Origin: Kiloniellaceae bacterium
Lineage (GTDB): Bacteria; Pseudomonadota; Alphaproteobacteria; Kiloniellales; J153
DNA: 48,903 nucleotides
Direction of reading: 5' to 3'
Assembly: GCA_021776055.1 (NCBI GenBank)
Contig: JAJFGP010000011.1
Coordinates: 1 to 48,903 of the forward strand
Position 1 is the stretch's first letter, and each line of letters begins with the position of its first letter. The notes beneath the pieces were generated by a model. The model made no database searches. It was not told where the DNA came from and was given only the letters and a program-made list of their open reading frames with translations. The position numbers and the translations under genes were made by a program. Positions 19,070 through 27,173 of the stretch are shown here, one piece after another.

Positions 19070-20077
19070 ATGGGCAAACGAAAGATCGCCCTCACCGCCG
19101 CCGCCATGGTGGTTCTTACGGTTGCCGCCTTGGCCATCTATTGGCTCTGGGCAGCCGGACAGGTGCGGACGGCAATCGCCCAGTGGGCCGAGACGCAGCG
19201 CGCCGAGGGCTACGACATCACCTACGCGGGTCCAGAGGTGCGCGGGTTTCCGATTCGCCTGGCCGTCCGCCTGGATGATCCACGCATCGCCGCACCGCAC
19301 GGTTGGCGCTGGTCCGGGGCCGCCATCGCCGGCGAGGCGGCGTTTTGGCAACCCCTGTTGCTGCGCCTTACTCTGCCACGCCAACAGGACCTTGTGGCGA
19401 TCTGGCGCGGGCACGAGCGCACCCTGCAATTGGACGCGGCGCGCGCCGACGGCATGGTCCGCTTCGATACGCGCGGCCAGGCGGTAACGGCAACGATGGA
19501 CATGGCCGATGTGACGGTACGGGAAGCGTCCGGGGGAAGCTTGCGCGCCAGCCGCCTGCATCATGAGGTAACGCGGCCGCCGAATGGCGACTCTCGCATG
19601 CAGGTCCGTGGCGAAATCGACGATCTTATCTTGCCTGAAGCGCCATCGCCGTTTCCCGAGACCGTCGAGCACCTGGCTTACCGTGCCGATCTGATCGGCG
19701 AGATACCGTCCGGTGAGCCGGCGGCGGCGCTGGCCGCCTGGCGCGATGCCGGCGGGTTGCTGGAAGTAAGCGATCTTTCGCTCACCTGGGGACCATTGGC
19801 TGTACGCGCCGACGGCACCGCCGCGTTGGACGAATTGTTACGGCCGCAAGGCGCCTTCTCGGCCCGCATCGCCGGTCTGCCGGAAATGCTCGACGCGCTG
19901 GTCGCACAAGGAGCGATGAAACCCGGCGCCGCCGCCGCGCTTAGGCTTGCCGTCCTGACTTTGGCCGACGGGCGCGACCCGAACGGGCGGCCGATTGTCC
20001 GCCTGCCGGTGACTTTGCAAGACGGGCGCGTTTTCCTTGGCCCGGCGCCTTTAGCCCGACTCGATCCGGTTCTCTAG
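19070..20077 (+). CDS. DUF2125 domain-containing protein
   Basis: This 335-residue protein starts with a basic residue cluster and one membrane segment (ALTAAAMVVLTVAALAIYWL). The rest is a beta-rich extracytoplasmic domain with the DUF2125 motifs ITYAGPEVRGFPIRLAV and QDGRVFLGPAPLARL at the end. The family is widespread in alphaproteobacteria, usually beside the tyrosine/histidine genes as here, and has no known activity. Its last 137 bases overlap the 3' end of prephenate dehydrogenase on the other strand. Confidence 0.85.
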   Translation: MGKRKIALTAAAMVVLTVAALAIYWLWAAGQVRTAIAQWAETQRAEGYDITYAGPEVRGFPIRLAVRLDDPRIAAPHGWRWSGAAIAGEAAFWQPLLLRLTLPRQQDLVAIWRGHERTLQLDAARADGMVRFDTRGQAVTATMDMADVTVREASGGSLRASRLHHEVTRPPNGDSRMQVRGEIDDLILPEAPSPFPETVEHLAYRADLIGEIPSGEPAAALAAWRDAGGLLEVSDLSLTWGPLAVRADGTAALDELLRPQGAFSARIAGLPEMLDALVAQGAMKPGAAAALRLAVLTLADGRDPNGRPIVRLPVTLQDGRVFLGPAPLARLDPVL

Positions 20078-20981
20078 CATCGAAAGTGCCCGCTTGCTGC
20101 GCATCGATGATGCTCTGCCGCAACTCGCGGGTGCGCCGGAATAGGGCTTCCAGCTTGTCCCCCTCGCCCCAACGAATGGCCCGCTGCAGGGCCGTCAGAT
20201 CCTCGCTGAAGCGCTGCAGCATCTCGAGCACGGCCTCGCGGTTGTATAGGAAAATATCGCGCCACATGATCGGGTCGGAGGCGGCGATGCGGGTGAAGTC
20301 GCGAAAGCCGCCGGCGGAATACTTGGCCACCTCGGCGCGCAGGGATTCCTCCACATCGCCGGCGGTGGCGACAATCGTATAGGCGATCAAATGCGGCAGA
20401 TGCGAGGTGATACCCAGCACCCGGTCGTGGTGATGGGCATCCATAATCTCGATCATGGCGCCGCAGCGGCGCCACAGCTCGGCGACCCGTTCGACCGCCG
20501 CCGCATCGGTACCCGGCGGCGGCGTCAGGATGCACCAGCGGCCTTCAAAAAGCTCGGCAAAGCCGGAGGCCGGCCCGGAATGTTCGGTGCCGGCAATCGG
20601 GTGGCCCGGCACGAAGTGCACGCCCTCGGGCAGGTAGGGTCCGACGTCGCGGATCACCGACTGCTTCACCGAGCCCACGTCGGAAAGAATGGCTCCGGCC
20701 CGCAGCGCCGGAGCAATTGCCTGTGCCAGGGCATCGTAGGTGCCGACCGGCGTACACAAGAGCACCAGATCGGCACCACGCACCGCCGCGGCGGGCGTGG
20801 TATGCAGGCTATCGACCAAGCCCAGCTTGCGGACCGTCGCCCGGCTCGCCTTCGACCGGACGCTGCCGGCGATGTGCTCGGCCAACCGTTCGCGCCGCAT
20901 GACACGCGCCAGGGACGATCCGATCAAGCCCAGACCGATCAGCGCCACGCGGCCGAAAAGCGGCTTTCTAGCCGCGCTCAT
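19941..20981 (-). CDS. tyrC: Prephenate/arogenate dehydrogenase
   Basis: The 346-residue NAD(P) enzyme of tyrosine synthesis has GLGLIGSS (16-23), LCTPVGTY, SDVGSVKQSV, GHPIAGTEHSGP, and HHDRVLGITSHLPHLIAY, the catalytic histidine region. Its start overlaps the hisC stop by four bases. The dehydrogenase proper ends around LRQSIIDAQQAGTFD. A further 40 or so residues rich in Arg, Lys, Ala and Gly are encoded antisense to the DUF2125 gene, which makes this longer than most family members. Confidence 0.93.
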   Translation of the reverse strand: MSAARKPLFGRVALIGLGLIGSSLARVMRRERLAEHIAGSVRSKASRATVRKLGLVDSLHTTPAAAVRGADLVLLCTPVGTYDALAQAIAPALRAGAILSDVGSVKQSVIRDVGPYLPEGVHFVPGHPIAGTEHSGPASGFAELFEGRWCILTPPPGTDAAAVERVAELWRRCGAMIEIMDAHHHDRVLGITSHLPHLIAYTIVATAGDVEESLRAEVAKYSAGGFRDFTRIAASDPIMWRDIFLYNREAVLEMLQRFSEDLTALQRAIRWGEGDKLEALFRRTRELRQSIIDAQQAGTFDAREPDRVGLKAPGQGKRARLAKSPAGGQSAARSGRARRPKSGRQA

Positions 20982-22087
20982 GCGCCGATCCGGACGATAC
21001 CGTCGGCCATGAACCGGGTCAGCGTCCCGGCGACATCGCGCGTTTCGCCCTCGTCGCCGATGGTGATGCGCAGGCACTCCGGCAGGCCATACGACGTCAT
21101 GTCGCGGACCAGAATACCGTTCTCTTTCAGATAGCGCAGGGCCGCCGGGGCCGCGTGCGCCGTATCCGCGGGAAAATGCACCAGAAGAAAATTGCCGACG
21201 CTCGGATAAGCGTGCAGGCCTACACCTGCCATCTCCTGCGTCAACCAATCCCGCCAGCGGGCATTGTGCCGCCGCGACCGGTCCACATGCGCGCGGTCAC
21301 TCAGCGCCGCAACACCGGCAGCCAACGCCGGCCGGCAGACGTTGAAGGGGCCGCGTATCCGGTTCAACACATCGGCCACCGCCGCCGGACAATAAGCCCA
21401 GCCCAGGCGCAGCGCCGCCAGTCCGTGAATCTTGGAGAATGTCCGGGTCATGACCACGTTGTCGAATTCATCCACGAGAGCCGCACCGGAGTCGTAGTCG
21501 TCGACGGTAACGTATTCGGCATAGGCCGCATCGATGACCAGAAGGACGTGCTTGGGCAGGCCGGCCCGCAAGTGGCGCATCGCATCGCCATCCAAATAGC
21601 TGCCTGTCGGATTGTTCGGATTGGCGAGAAAAACCATCCGCGTTTGGGTTCCGGCGCGGGCAAGTATCGCGTCCACATCCGCCGTCAGGTCCCGCTCCGG
21701 CACGGCAACCGGCGTTGCCCCCACGGACTTCGCCGAGATGGCATACATTAAAAAGCCGTGCGCGCTGTGCAGCACCTCGTCGCCAGGGCCAGCATAGGCG
21801 CGCACCAGTAGAGAGATCAATTCGTCCGAGCCGGCGCCGCAGACGATGCGGGTTGCATCCAGACTTTCCGCCTCGGCGATGGCCGCCCGCAAGGCCGCGG
21901 CGGCGCCGTCCGGGTAGCGATGCAAATCGTCGCGCACGGCGGCGAAGGCGGCGGCGGCACGCGTGCCGGGGCCCAGAGGGTTCTCGTTCGACGCGAGCCG
22001 AACCGTGCGATCTCGGCCAGGCGCTACCGATTCGCCGCCCACATAGGGAGAGATGTCGAGAATGCCGGGACGCGGGGTTACACTCAC
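20978..22087 (-). CDS. hisC: Histidinol-phosphate aminotransferase
   Basis: The 369-residue fold-type I PLP enzyme has LASNENPLGP at the N-terminus, GSDELISLL, ANPNNPTGSYL, IDAAYAEY and TRTFSKIHGLAALRLGW with PLP lysine Lys219. Placed between chorismate mutase and prephenate dehydrogenase with 4-base overlaps on both sides, it probably also serves as the aromatic aminotransferase for tyrosine and phenylalanine. Such dual use is known for HisC homologues in this context but is inferred here. Confidence 0.94.
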   Translation of the reverse strand: MSVTPRPGILDISPYVGGESVAPGRDRTVRLASNENPLGPGTRAAAAFAAVRDDLHRYPDGAAAALRAAIAEAESLDATRIVCGAGSDELISLLVRAYAGPGDEVLHSAHGFLMYAISAKSVGATPVAVPERDLTADVDAILARAGTQTRMVFLANPNNPTGSYLDGDAMRHLRAGLPKHVLLVIDAAYAEYVTVDDYDSGAALVDEFDNVVMTRTFSKIHGLAALRLGWAYCPAAVADVLNRIRGPFNVCRPALAAGVAALSDRAHVDRSRRHNARWRDWLTQEMAGVGLHAYPSVGNFLLVHFPADTAHAAPAALRYLKENGILVRDMTSYGLPECLRITIGDEGETRDVAGTLTRFMADGIVRIGA

Positions 22088-22965
22088 CGTTTGGCCCCGC
22101 TGCCGGCTCCCCCCGCCATCTCCTCAAGGGACAAAGGTACGGCAAAACCACCGACGGCCCAGGCATGTGCCAAGCGCCCCTCGGACAACTCCAGGAGCTG
22201 GGCTAGGCGCTCATCGTCAGCCGCCACAAAGCCTTCGACCTCAACCAGGTGCAAAGACCGGCCACCCTCGTCGCAAGCCTGTATATCCAGTGCACCCAGG
22301 CCGCTGGCGGTCAAGATTTCCATAAGTTGGCTGCGCGAGATGACCTCGCCCGTTTCGACGGTCAAATAGCTGTGGTCGCGATCGGTCGGCTCGGGTGCCG
22401 CCAGCCCTATGGCCAAGGCTTCCGGACCATCGCCGCGCGGTGCATCGAGCACGGCAAAGGGCAAGCGGGCGACGATGCGCGGCAGCTCGCCGCCGTCGCG
22501 CGCCAGATTGCGCCACCAAGGTTCGGTCTCGTCGCCATGCGGTACCGGCAGAACACCCACGCTGGCCTTGCCATCGCTCACGGCTTCAAGAACCTGGGCG
22601 GCCGACCGGAACGCGGTCATGGGTGTACGCCAGCCAAAATGGTCGCGCGCCAAGTTGCGATAGCCAAAGGTGCCTTCCGGCGCGTACACGGCAACCGCCA
22701 GCGGCCCTTGCAAGGCGGTGTTGGCGGAAAAGATCTCGCGCCAAATCCGCACGATCAACGCCCTGGGCAGCGCACCCTTGTGACGGGCGATAAGCCGGCG
22801 CAGCACCGTTGCCTCGCGGCCGGGGCGCATATGCCCGGCGCCGTTTTTCAGCGCCCCGATCTTGCCGGCAACGTCGGTGCGTTGCATGAGCAGATCGTGG
22901 ACTTGGTCGTCGATATCGTCGATCTGCCGGCGCAGCCGGGCCAATGACTTGTCTTCGCCATGCAT
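22084..22965 (-). CDS. Chorismate mutase with degenerate prephenate dehydratase-like domain
   Basis: Residues 1-85 are an AroQ-type chorismate mutase, with candidate active-site residues Arg12, Arg29, Lys40, Arg50 and Glu51 in LRRQIDDIDD, MQRTDVAGKIGALK and RPGREATVL. The remaining 200 residues resemble the two lobes of prephenate dehydratase (VAVYAPEGTFGYRNLARDHFG, then DGKASVGVLPVPHGD) and an ACT-like end. The catalytic Thr-Arg-Phe motif of true dehydratases is absent. It therefore probably supplies prephenate only. First gene of the leftward operon with hisC and tyrC. Confidence 0.85.
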   Translation of the reverse strand: MHGEDKSLARLRRQIDDIDDQVHDLLMQRTDVAGKIGALKNGAGHMRPGREATVLRRLIARHKGALPRALIVRIWREIFSANTALQGPLAVAVYAPEGTFGYRNLARDHFGWRTPMTAFRSAAQVLEAVSDGKASVGVLPVPHGDETEPWWRNLARDGGELPRIVARLPFAVLDAPRGDGPEALAIGLAAPEPTDRDHSYLTVETGEVISRSQLMEILTASGLGALDIQACDEGGRSLHLVEVEGFVAADDERLAQLLELSEGRLAHAWAVGGFAVPLSLEEMAGGAGSGAKR

Positions 22966-23077
22966 AAGGGGCGATTACTCCCGCGGAAAAGAGCGAATAC
23001 AGATAGTCCGTGGCCCCGGCAAAAGCAAAGAAAACCTGGCGAATTGGCCAACGGCCCCAGCGATCACGGAATCGGTG

Positions 23078-23824
23078 TTAGTCGAAGTTCCGTCGCGAGG
23101 CGGGCCGGGCGGCCTGCGGGAAGGGCACGACGATGGGCCGGGCAAAGCGGCGGCGAACCGGGCGCTGACTGGCGGCGTAGAGCTGTTTGCCTGCCTCCAG
23201 AACCACGACGCCGGAAAAAGTCGGGAACCAGCGGCTTCCGATCCGCTCCCACGCGGGGGCCGAGCGCAGCAGGGTGCGCGAGCGCATCGGCGGCATGAAG
23301 AGCGCGCGGGCACTGCGTGTCGGTGTGAACATATTGTCGCGCAACAGGCGAGATAGTTGCGTCTTGCTATAGGGATGCCCCCAGCCCAGCGGCGTCCGCT
23401 CCATCCGCGCCCAGATGCCGCGGCGATTGGGCGCCACCACCATCAACCGCCCGCCGCTGGTCAAAACGCGCCAAACTTCGCGCAGCATATCGCGCTGATA
23501 CTCACCGCTTTCGATGGCATGCACCAAAAGAACCCGGTCCACCGAGCAATCGGGCAGCGGCAACTCGGTCTCGTCGACCAGCGATGTTAGGCTTTGCCCA
23601 TCCGGCCAGCGGATGACCCCTTGCGCGGCCGGCATGAATGCCAAGACCCGCTCCGCCTCGGGCACGAACTGGCGTAAGTAAGGAGTGGCATAGCCGAGGC
23701 CCAGCACCGCCTGCCCCGCGACATCGGGCCACAGGGAACGGATGGCACGGCGCACCATGCGCCGGGCGGTTTCGCCTAGGCGCGATTCATAGAAATCTCT
23801 GAGGTCGACGACGTCATGCCACAT
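23078..23824 (-). CDS. Class I SAM-dependent methyltransferase
   Basis: The 248-residue protein has a methyltransferase core: a nucleotide-binding loop VLGLGYATPYL, the acidic strand end (FVPEAERVLAFMP), LPLPDCSVDRVLLVHAIE and LREVWRVLTSGGRLMVVAPNRRG. The loop has GLGYA rather than the standard GxGxG form. Substrate is unknown. A basic tail (RPVRRRFARPIVV) ends the protein. The 112-base gap to the chorismate mutase gene holds nothing I recognise. Confidence 0.85.
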   Translation of the reverse strand: MWHDVVDLRDFYESRLGETARRMVRRAIRSLWPDVAGQAVLGLGYATPYLRQFVPEAERVLAFMPAAQGVIRWPDGQSLTSLVDETELPLPDCSVDRVLLVHAIESGEYQRDMLREVWRVLTSGGRLMVVAPNRRGIWARMERTPLGWGHPYSKTQLSRLLRDNMFTPTRSARALFMPPMRSRTLLRSAPAWERIGSRWFPTFSGVVVLEAGKQLYAASQRPVRRRFARPIVVPFPQAARPASRRNFD

Positions 23825-23965
23825 CGTGGGTGCAATCCTAGCATAGGCTGGTTAACAATGAGCAAGCCGCATAGGCGGCGCCAAGAGAGGCCTTCTAGGC
23901 ACCATTTCTGGATGCTAGATTAACGCCGCGTCCAGTTCGGGCACGTTTTTTCGAGGATCACCCCC

Positions 23966-24565
23966 ATGCAACTCTGTTACTCCGCAACCTCCCCCTATGT
24001 GCGTAAAGTCTTGGTCACCGCCATCGAGCGGGGCTTGGACAAGCAGATCGAGCGCATCTCCGCCAATACGGCCGACCCAAGCAATGATAATCCGCTGGCC
24101 AAAGTCCCGGCGCTGATCATGGATGACGGCGAGGGTCTCTATGATTCGCCGGTCATCTGCGAATACCTGGACAGCCTGCATCAGAAGGCAAAGCTATTCC
24201 CGGCCGAGGGTCCGGCGCGCTGGCGGGCCCTGCGCCAGCAGGGCCTGTGCGATGGCATTCTGGACGCCGCCATCCTGCGCATGCTGGAATCCAAGCGCCG
24301 GCCCGAGGCCTTGCGTTGGCCCGATTGGATCGCCCTTCATAGCGGCAAAGTCAGCCGCGCCGTCGACCGTCTGGAGGCAGAGGTCGCGCACCTGGAAGGC
24401 TCGTTGACGATTGGCCAGATCGCCGTCGGCTGCACGCTGGGGTATCTGGATTTCCGCTTTGGCCACGAAGATTGGCGACCGGCACATCCAAAACTCGCAG
24501 CCTGGCACACCGAATTTGCGAAGCGCCCGTCCATGTTGGAAACCGCGCCCAAGGACCCCACTTAA
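23966..24565 (+). CDS. Glutathione S-transferase family protein
   Basis: This 199-residue protein has the thioredoxin-like N-terminal domain of GSTs: YSATSPYVRKVL with a serine (Ser9) in the catalytic position, the cis-proline loop KVPALIMDDG, and YDSPVICEYLD, which binds the glutamyl part of glutathione. The C-terminal helical domain ends GYLDFRFGHEDWRP with LAAWHTEFAKRPS. The substrate is not predictable. Ser9 rather than Tyr is typical of bacterial beta/theta-like members. Confidence 0.9.
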   Translation: MQLCYSATSPYVRKVLVTAIERGLDKQIERISANTADPSNDNPLAKVPALIMDDGEGLYDSPVICEYLDSLHQKAKLFPAEGPARWRALRQQGLCDGILDAAILRMLESKRRPEALRWPDWIALHSGKVSRAVDRLEAEVAHLEGSLTIGQIAVGCTLGYLDFRFGHEDWRPAHPKLAAWHTEFAKRPSMLETAPKDPT

Positions 24566-24597
24566 GCCGCATCCCTATCCTTCCGCGGGAGATTGCC

Positions 24598-25185
24598 ATG
24601 CTCGACGTTATCCGCCGCACGATCCCACTAGTTTTGACGGTTGCCCTATTGCTCACTCTGGCATCAAATGCCCAGGCGCAACAACTGGCGCAGGCCGAGG
24701 AAGGGGGCTTCGAGCAAAACGAAATTCTGCAAAAGGCTGGCGAATTCTTCGGCTCAACCACCGAGGGCCTGGCCAAGGCGGTCGAAAAGGTCTTCGCCGA
24801 GCAGGGCAAACCGAACGCCTACGTAACCGGCGAGGAGATCAGCGGCGCCGTCGGTATCGGCGTCCGCTATGGCGAGGGAATGTTGAACCGAAAGGCCGGC
24901 GCCGGCACGAAGGTCTTCTGGCAGGGCCCATCTATCGGCTTCGACTTCGGTGGCAATGCCTCGAAGGTCTTTGTCCTTATCTATCACCTACCGGATACGG
25001 AATCGCTGTTTCAGCGATTCCCAGGGGTGGACGGTAGTTTTTATTTCGTCGCCGGTGTCGGGGTCAATTACCAGCAAAGCGGTGATATCATCCTAGCACC
25101 CATCCGCACCGGCGTCGGTCTGCGCGCCGGCGCGAGTGTCGGCTACATGCACTATACAAAAGAGCATTCTTGGATTCCGCTCTAG
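24598..25185 (+). CDS. DUF1134 domain-containing exported protein
   Basis: The 195-residue protein has a cleavable signal peptide (hydrophobic 9-22, likely cut after AQA at about 27). The DUF1134 core reads FFGSTTEGLAKAVEKVF, SGAVGIGVRYGEG, GPSIGFDFGGNASKVFVLIY and FYFVAGVGVNYQQ. It resembles lipid-binding SYLF/Ysc84-like folds in its glycine-rich strands. The family is alphaproteobacterial and of unknown function. The ATG at 24598 has GCGGGAGA about six bases upstream; the frame is open further back but without a better start. Confidence 0.85.
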   Translation: MLDVIRRTIPLVLTVALLLTLASNAQAQQLAQAEEGGFEQNEILQKAGEFFGSTTEGLAKAVEKVFAEQGKPNAYVTGEEISGAVGIGVRYGEGMLNRKAGAGTKVFWQGPSIGFDFGGNASKVFVLIYHLPDTESLFQRFPGVDGSFYFVAGVGVNYQQSGDIILAPIRTGVGLRAGASVGYMHYTKEHSWIPL

Positions 25186-25216
25186 CGGGAAACACTACAG
25201 AAAACGGATTCGGACC

Positions 25217-25939
25217 ATGAAGATTTCTGACTTCGCGGCCCTAACCTTCGATTGCTATGGAACGTTGATCGATTGGGAAACCGGTATTTCCGAGGCCCTG
25301 GGCGCTTGGGCCAGGAGCCGTGGCATTGGCGCCGAAGCGGCCGACCTACTTGCGACGTTCGGCGCGTTCGAGGCCAAGCACCAGACGGCAACGCCCGATG
25401 CCCTCTATCCGGAAATCCTCGCGGCGGCTTTGCGCGACATCGGTGCCCAGTTCGGCGCCGAGCCGACCACGGCAGAGCAAATCGCCTTTGGCCGCTCGGT
25501 GCAAGATTGGCCCGCCTTTCCGGATAGCGCCGAGGCTTTGGCGTACCTGAAGCGTTACTACAAGCTGGTGATCGTCTCGAACATCGACCGGGAATCGTTC
25601 CGCCTGAGCAATGTGAAACTGGAGGTCGAGTTCGATCATATTATCACGGCGCAGGATGTCGGTTCCTACAAGCCGGCGCCGGGTCATTTCACGCGCATGC
25701 TCGCGGATATGGAGGAGATGGGAGTCGGCAAGGACCAGATTTTGCACACCGCACAAGGTCTGTTCCACGACCACGTACCGGCGAAAGAGCTCGGCCTGAC
25801 CACCATGTGGATCAACCGTCGCGCCAAAACCGAAGGCTGGAGTGCCGCACCAACGCAAAACGCCCAGGTCAAGCCGGACTTCGAAGTGCCGAGCATGGCC
25901 GCCATGGTCGAACTGCACCAACAGGAGTTGGCAAGCTAG
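25217..25939 (+). CDS. Haloacid dehalogenase type II
   Basis: This 240-residue HAD-superfamily hydrolase has the nucleophile Asp12 in LTFDCYGTLIDW, the motif II serine in IVSNIDRESF, and motif III lysine in GSYKPAPGHFTRML, followed by TAQGLFHDHVPAKELGLTTMWINR. Type II dehalogenases convert (S)-2-haloacids to (R)-2-hydroxyacids, though many relatives are unspecific phosphatases. The last 48 bases of the gene recur as the end of a membrane-protein gene 1.1 kb downstream. Confidence 0.9.
   Translation: MKISDFAALTFDCYGTLIDWETGISEALGAWARSRGIGAEAADLLATFGAFEAKHQTATPDALYPEILAAALRDIGAQFGAEPTTAEQIAFGRSVQDWPAFPDSAEALAYLKRYYKLVIVSNIDRESFRLSNVKLEVEFDHIITAQDVGSYKPAPGHFTRMLADMEEMGVGKDQILHTAQGLFHDHVPAKELGLTTMWINRRAKTEGWSAAPTQNAQVKPDFEVPSMAAMVELHQQELAS
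25892..25939 (+). repeat. 48-base direct repeat, copy 1 (dehalogenase 3' end)
   Basis: This copy encodes SMAAMVELHQQELAS and the stop codon of the dehalogenase. It matches 26990-27037 at 44 of 48 positions; all four differences are transitions. The spacing is 1098 bases, a multiple of three, and both copies are read in the same codon frame. Confidence 0.95.
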
Positions 25940-26059
25940 TTCCGGCCGCCCGTTCAACACGCATCCGTGATCTCGCCAAGAAAATTCAGATAACTCGGAA
26001 TAAAGCTGACGCTCCCGTGTCCATACTCCCATCAGCAACCTTTCACGGGAGTTCACTTT

Positions 26060-26596
26060 ATGAAGAAGCAGGTTTTGCCGGCACTCGCGGGCGCCCTAAT
26101 GACAACGGCTCTTGGCGTAGCGGCCACCGGCGGACTCGCTCAGGCGGCAGGCGATCGTCCACCCCCTGCCCCGAATGGCATAGAGCTGCCAAGCAACTAC
26201 AAAGACTGGCGTGTTATCGCCCCATCTCACCGCCCCGACCATGGGGATGGGAGCATCCGGGTTATTCTGGGCAACGACGCTGCGATCAAGGCAGCCCGGA
26301 AAGGCCAAACGAATCCCTGGCCTGACGGGGCCGTCCTGGCGAAATTGGTCTGGTGGGATCGGGCGGACGAGAACTGGGAACCGGCAACTGTGCCCGGAGA
26401 ATTCGTCCACGCGGAATTCATGATCAAAGATTCGCAAAAATACGCGGAGACAGGCGGATGGGGCTATGCGCGATGGCTCGGCCTAGAGCAGAAGCCCTAC
26501 GGGGAGGATGCGGATTTCGCCCAGGAGTGTGTCGCCTGCCACACGCCTGTCGCGTCCCGCGATTATGTGTTCACCACGCCGGCAACCCTGCCGTAA
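26060..26596 (+). CDS. Cytochrome P460 family protein
   Basis: The 178-residue protein has a signal peptide (to about residue 30) and a single c-type haem motif CVACH (157-161) near the C-terminus, the layout of cytochrome P460/P460-like proteins. NPWPDGAVLAKLVWWDR contains Lys95, in the position where cytochrome P460 cross-links lysine to haem; FVHAEFMIKDSQKYAETGGWGYARW is the conserved core. Known members oxidise hydroxylamine or detoxify NO; many relatives are uncharacterised. The gene lies inside the 1.1 kb segment bounded by the 48-base repeat. Confidence 0.88.
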   Translation: MKKQVLPALAGALMTTALGVAATGGLAQAAGDRPPPAPNGIELPSNYKDWRVIAPSHRPDHGDGSIRVILGNDAAIKAARKGQTNPWPDGAVLAKLVWWDRADENWEPATVPGEFVHAEFMIKDSQKYAETGGWGYARWLGLEQKPYGEDADFAQECVACHTPVASRDYVFTTPATLP

Positions 26597-26617
26597 CTCG
26601 CTAGGATCAAATCCATC

Positions 26618-27037
26618 ATGCGTTTGGCGGTCGCATACGCCTCGGGAAGTCTTGGCGGGTTCGTCACAGCTCTTTTCATTTGGTTGCTTGGTGATATAGG
26701 CGTCACTTCAGCGGCCGGCGTTGCGATCGCTCCGGCGCTTACGCCTGCTTGGCTGTATTCACGGGCCGTCTGGGGTGGTCTTTGGGGATTCACATTCCTT
26801 TTGCCATTCCTCGCGCATCAGAGGTGGTGGGTCAGAGCCTTGGTCTTCAGCCTTGGCCCCACCCTTTCCACGTGGCTCATCATCCTGCCGGTCCAAGCTG
26901 ACGCAGGCGTTTTCGGTCTTGGACTCGGATTTCTCACGCCCGTCTTCGTTGCTGTCTTCAACGCGGTCTGGGCGCTCACAACAGGGGCAAGCATGGCCGC
27001 TGTGGTCGAACTGCACCAACAGGAGTTGGCGGGCTAG
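26618..27037 (+). CDS. Small membrane protein with dehalogenase-like tail
   Basis: The 139-residue protein has about four hydrophobic segments (near 5-25, 33-66, 72-92 and 102-122) and no family I recognise. The last 15 residues, SMAAVVELHQQELAG, are polar and nearly identical to the C-terminus of the dehalogenase upstream. They look grafted onto the end of the last membrane helix (FNAVWALTTG). The true ancestral C-terminus has probably been replaced. It follows the cytochrome P460 gene by 21 bases and may be co-transcribed. Confidence 0.7.
   Translation: MRLAVAYASGSLGGFVTALFIWLLGDIGVTSAAGVAIAPALTPAWLYSRAVWGGLWGFTFLLPFLAHQRWWVRALVFSLGPTLSTWLIILPVQADAGVFGLGLGFLTPVFVAVFNAVWALTTGASMAAVVELHQQELAG
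26990..27037 (+). repeat. 48-base direct repeat, copy 2 (membrane-protein 3' end)
   Basis: Second copy of the repeat at 25892-25939, with 44 of 48 bases identical. It ends exactly at the stop codon, and the sequence directly after it (CCCCTTCC) does not match that after copy 1. Confidence 0.95.
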
Positions 27038-27055
27038 CCCCTTCCAACCCGCCTC

Positions 27056-27154
27056 GTCATCCCGGACGGCCCATAGGGCCGATCCGGGATCCATCTCTCA
27101 AGCCACGCGGAAACTTGGACCCCGGCTCTCCGCTCACGCTACGGCCAGGATGAC
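27056..27154. repeat. Dispersed intergenic palindromic element
   Basis: A 99-base intergenic unit has inverted ends (GTCATCC at 27056-27062 and GGATGAC at 27148-27154), an inner near-palindrome GATCCGGGATC, and the string CTTGGACCCCGGCTCTCCGC. Such GTCATCCCGGAC...GATCCGGGATC units are common mobile-looking repeats in alphaproteobacterial genomes. Only one copy is in this window, so dispersal is inferred from general knowledge. Confidence 0.65.
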
Positions 27155-27173
27155 AGTTTAGAGTCGCGCCCGT

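Noticed and set aside
20391-21134. Rightward 247-residue frame antisense to tyrC and hisC
   Set aside because: Both genes on the other strand are well supported and overlap by ATGA; the antisense frame has no family features.
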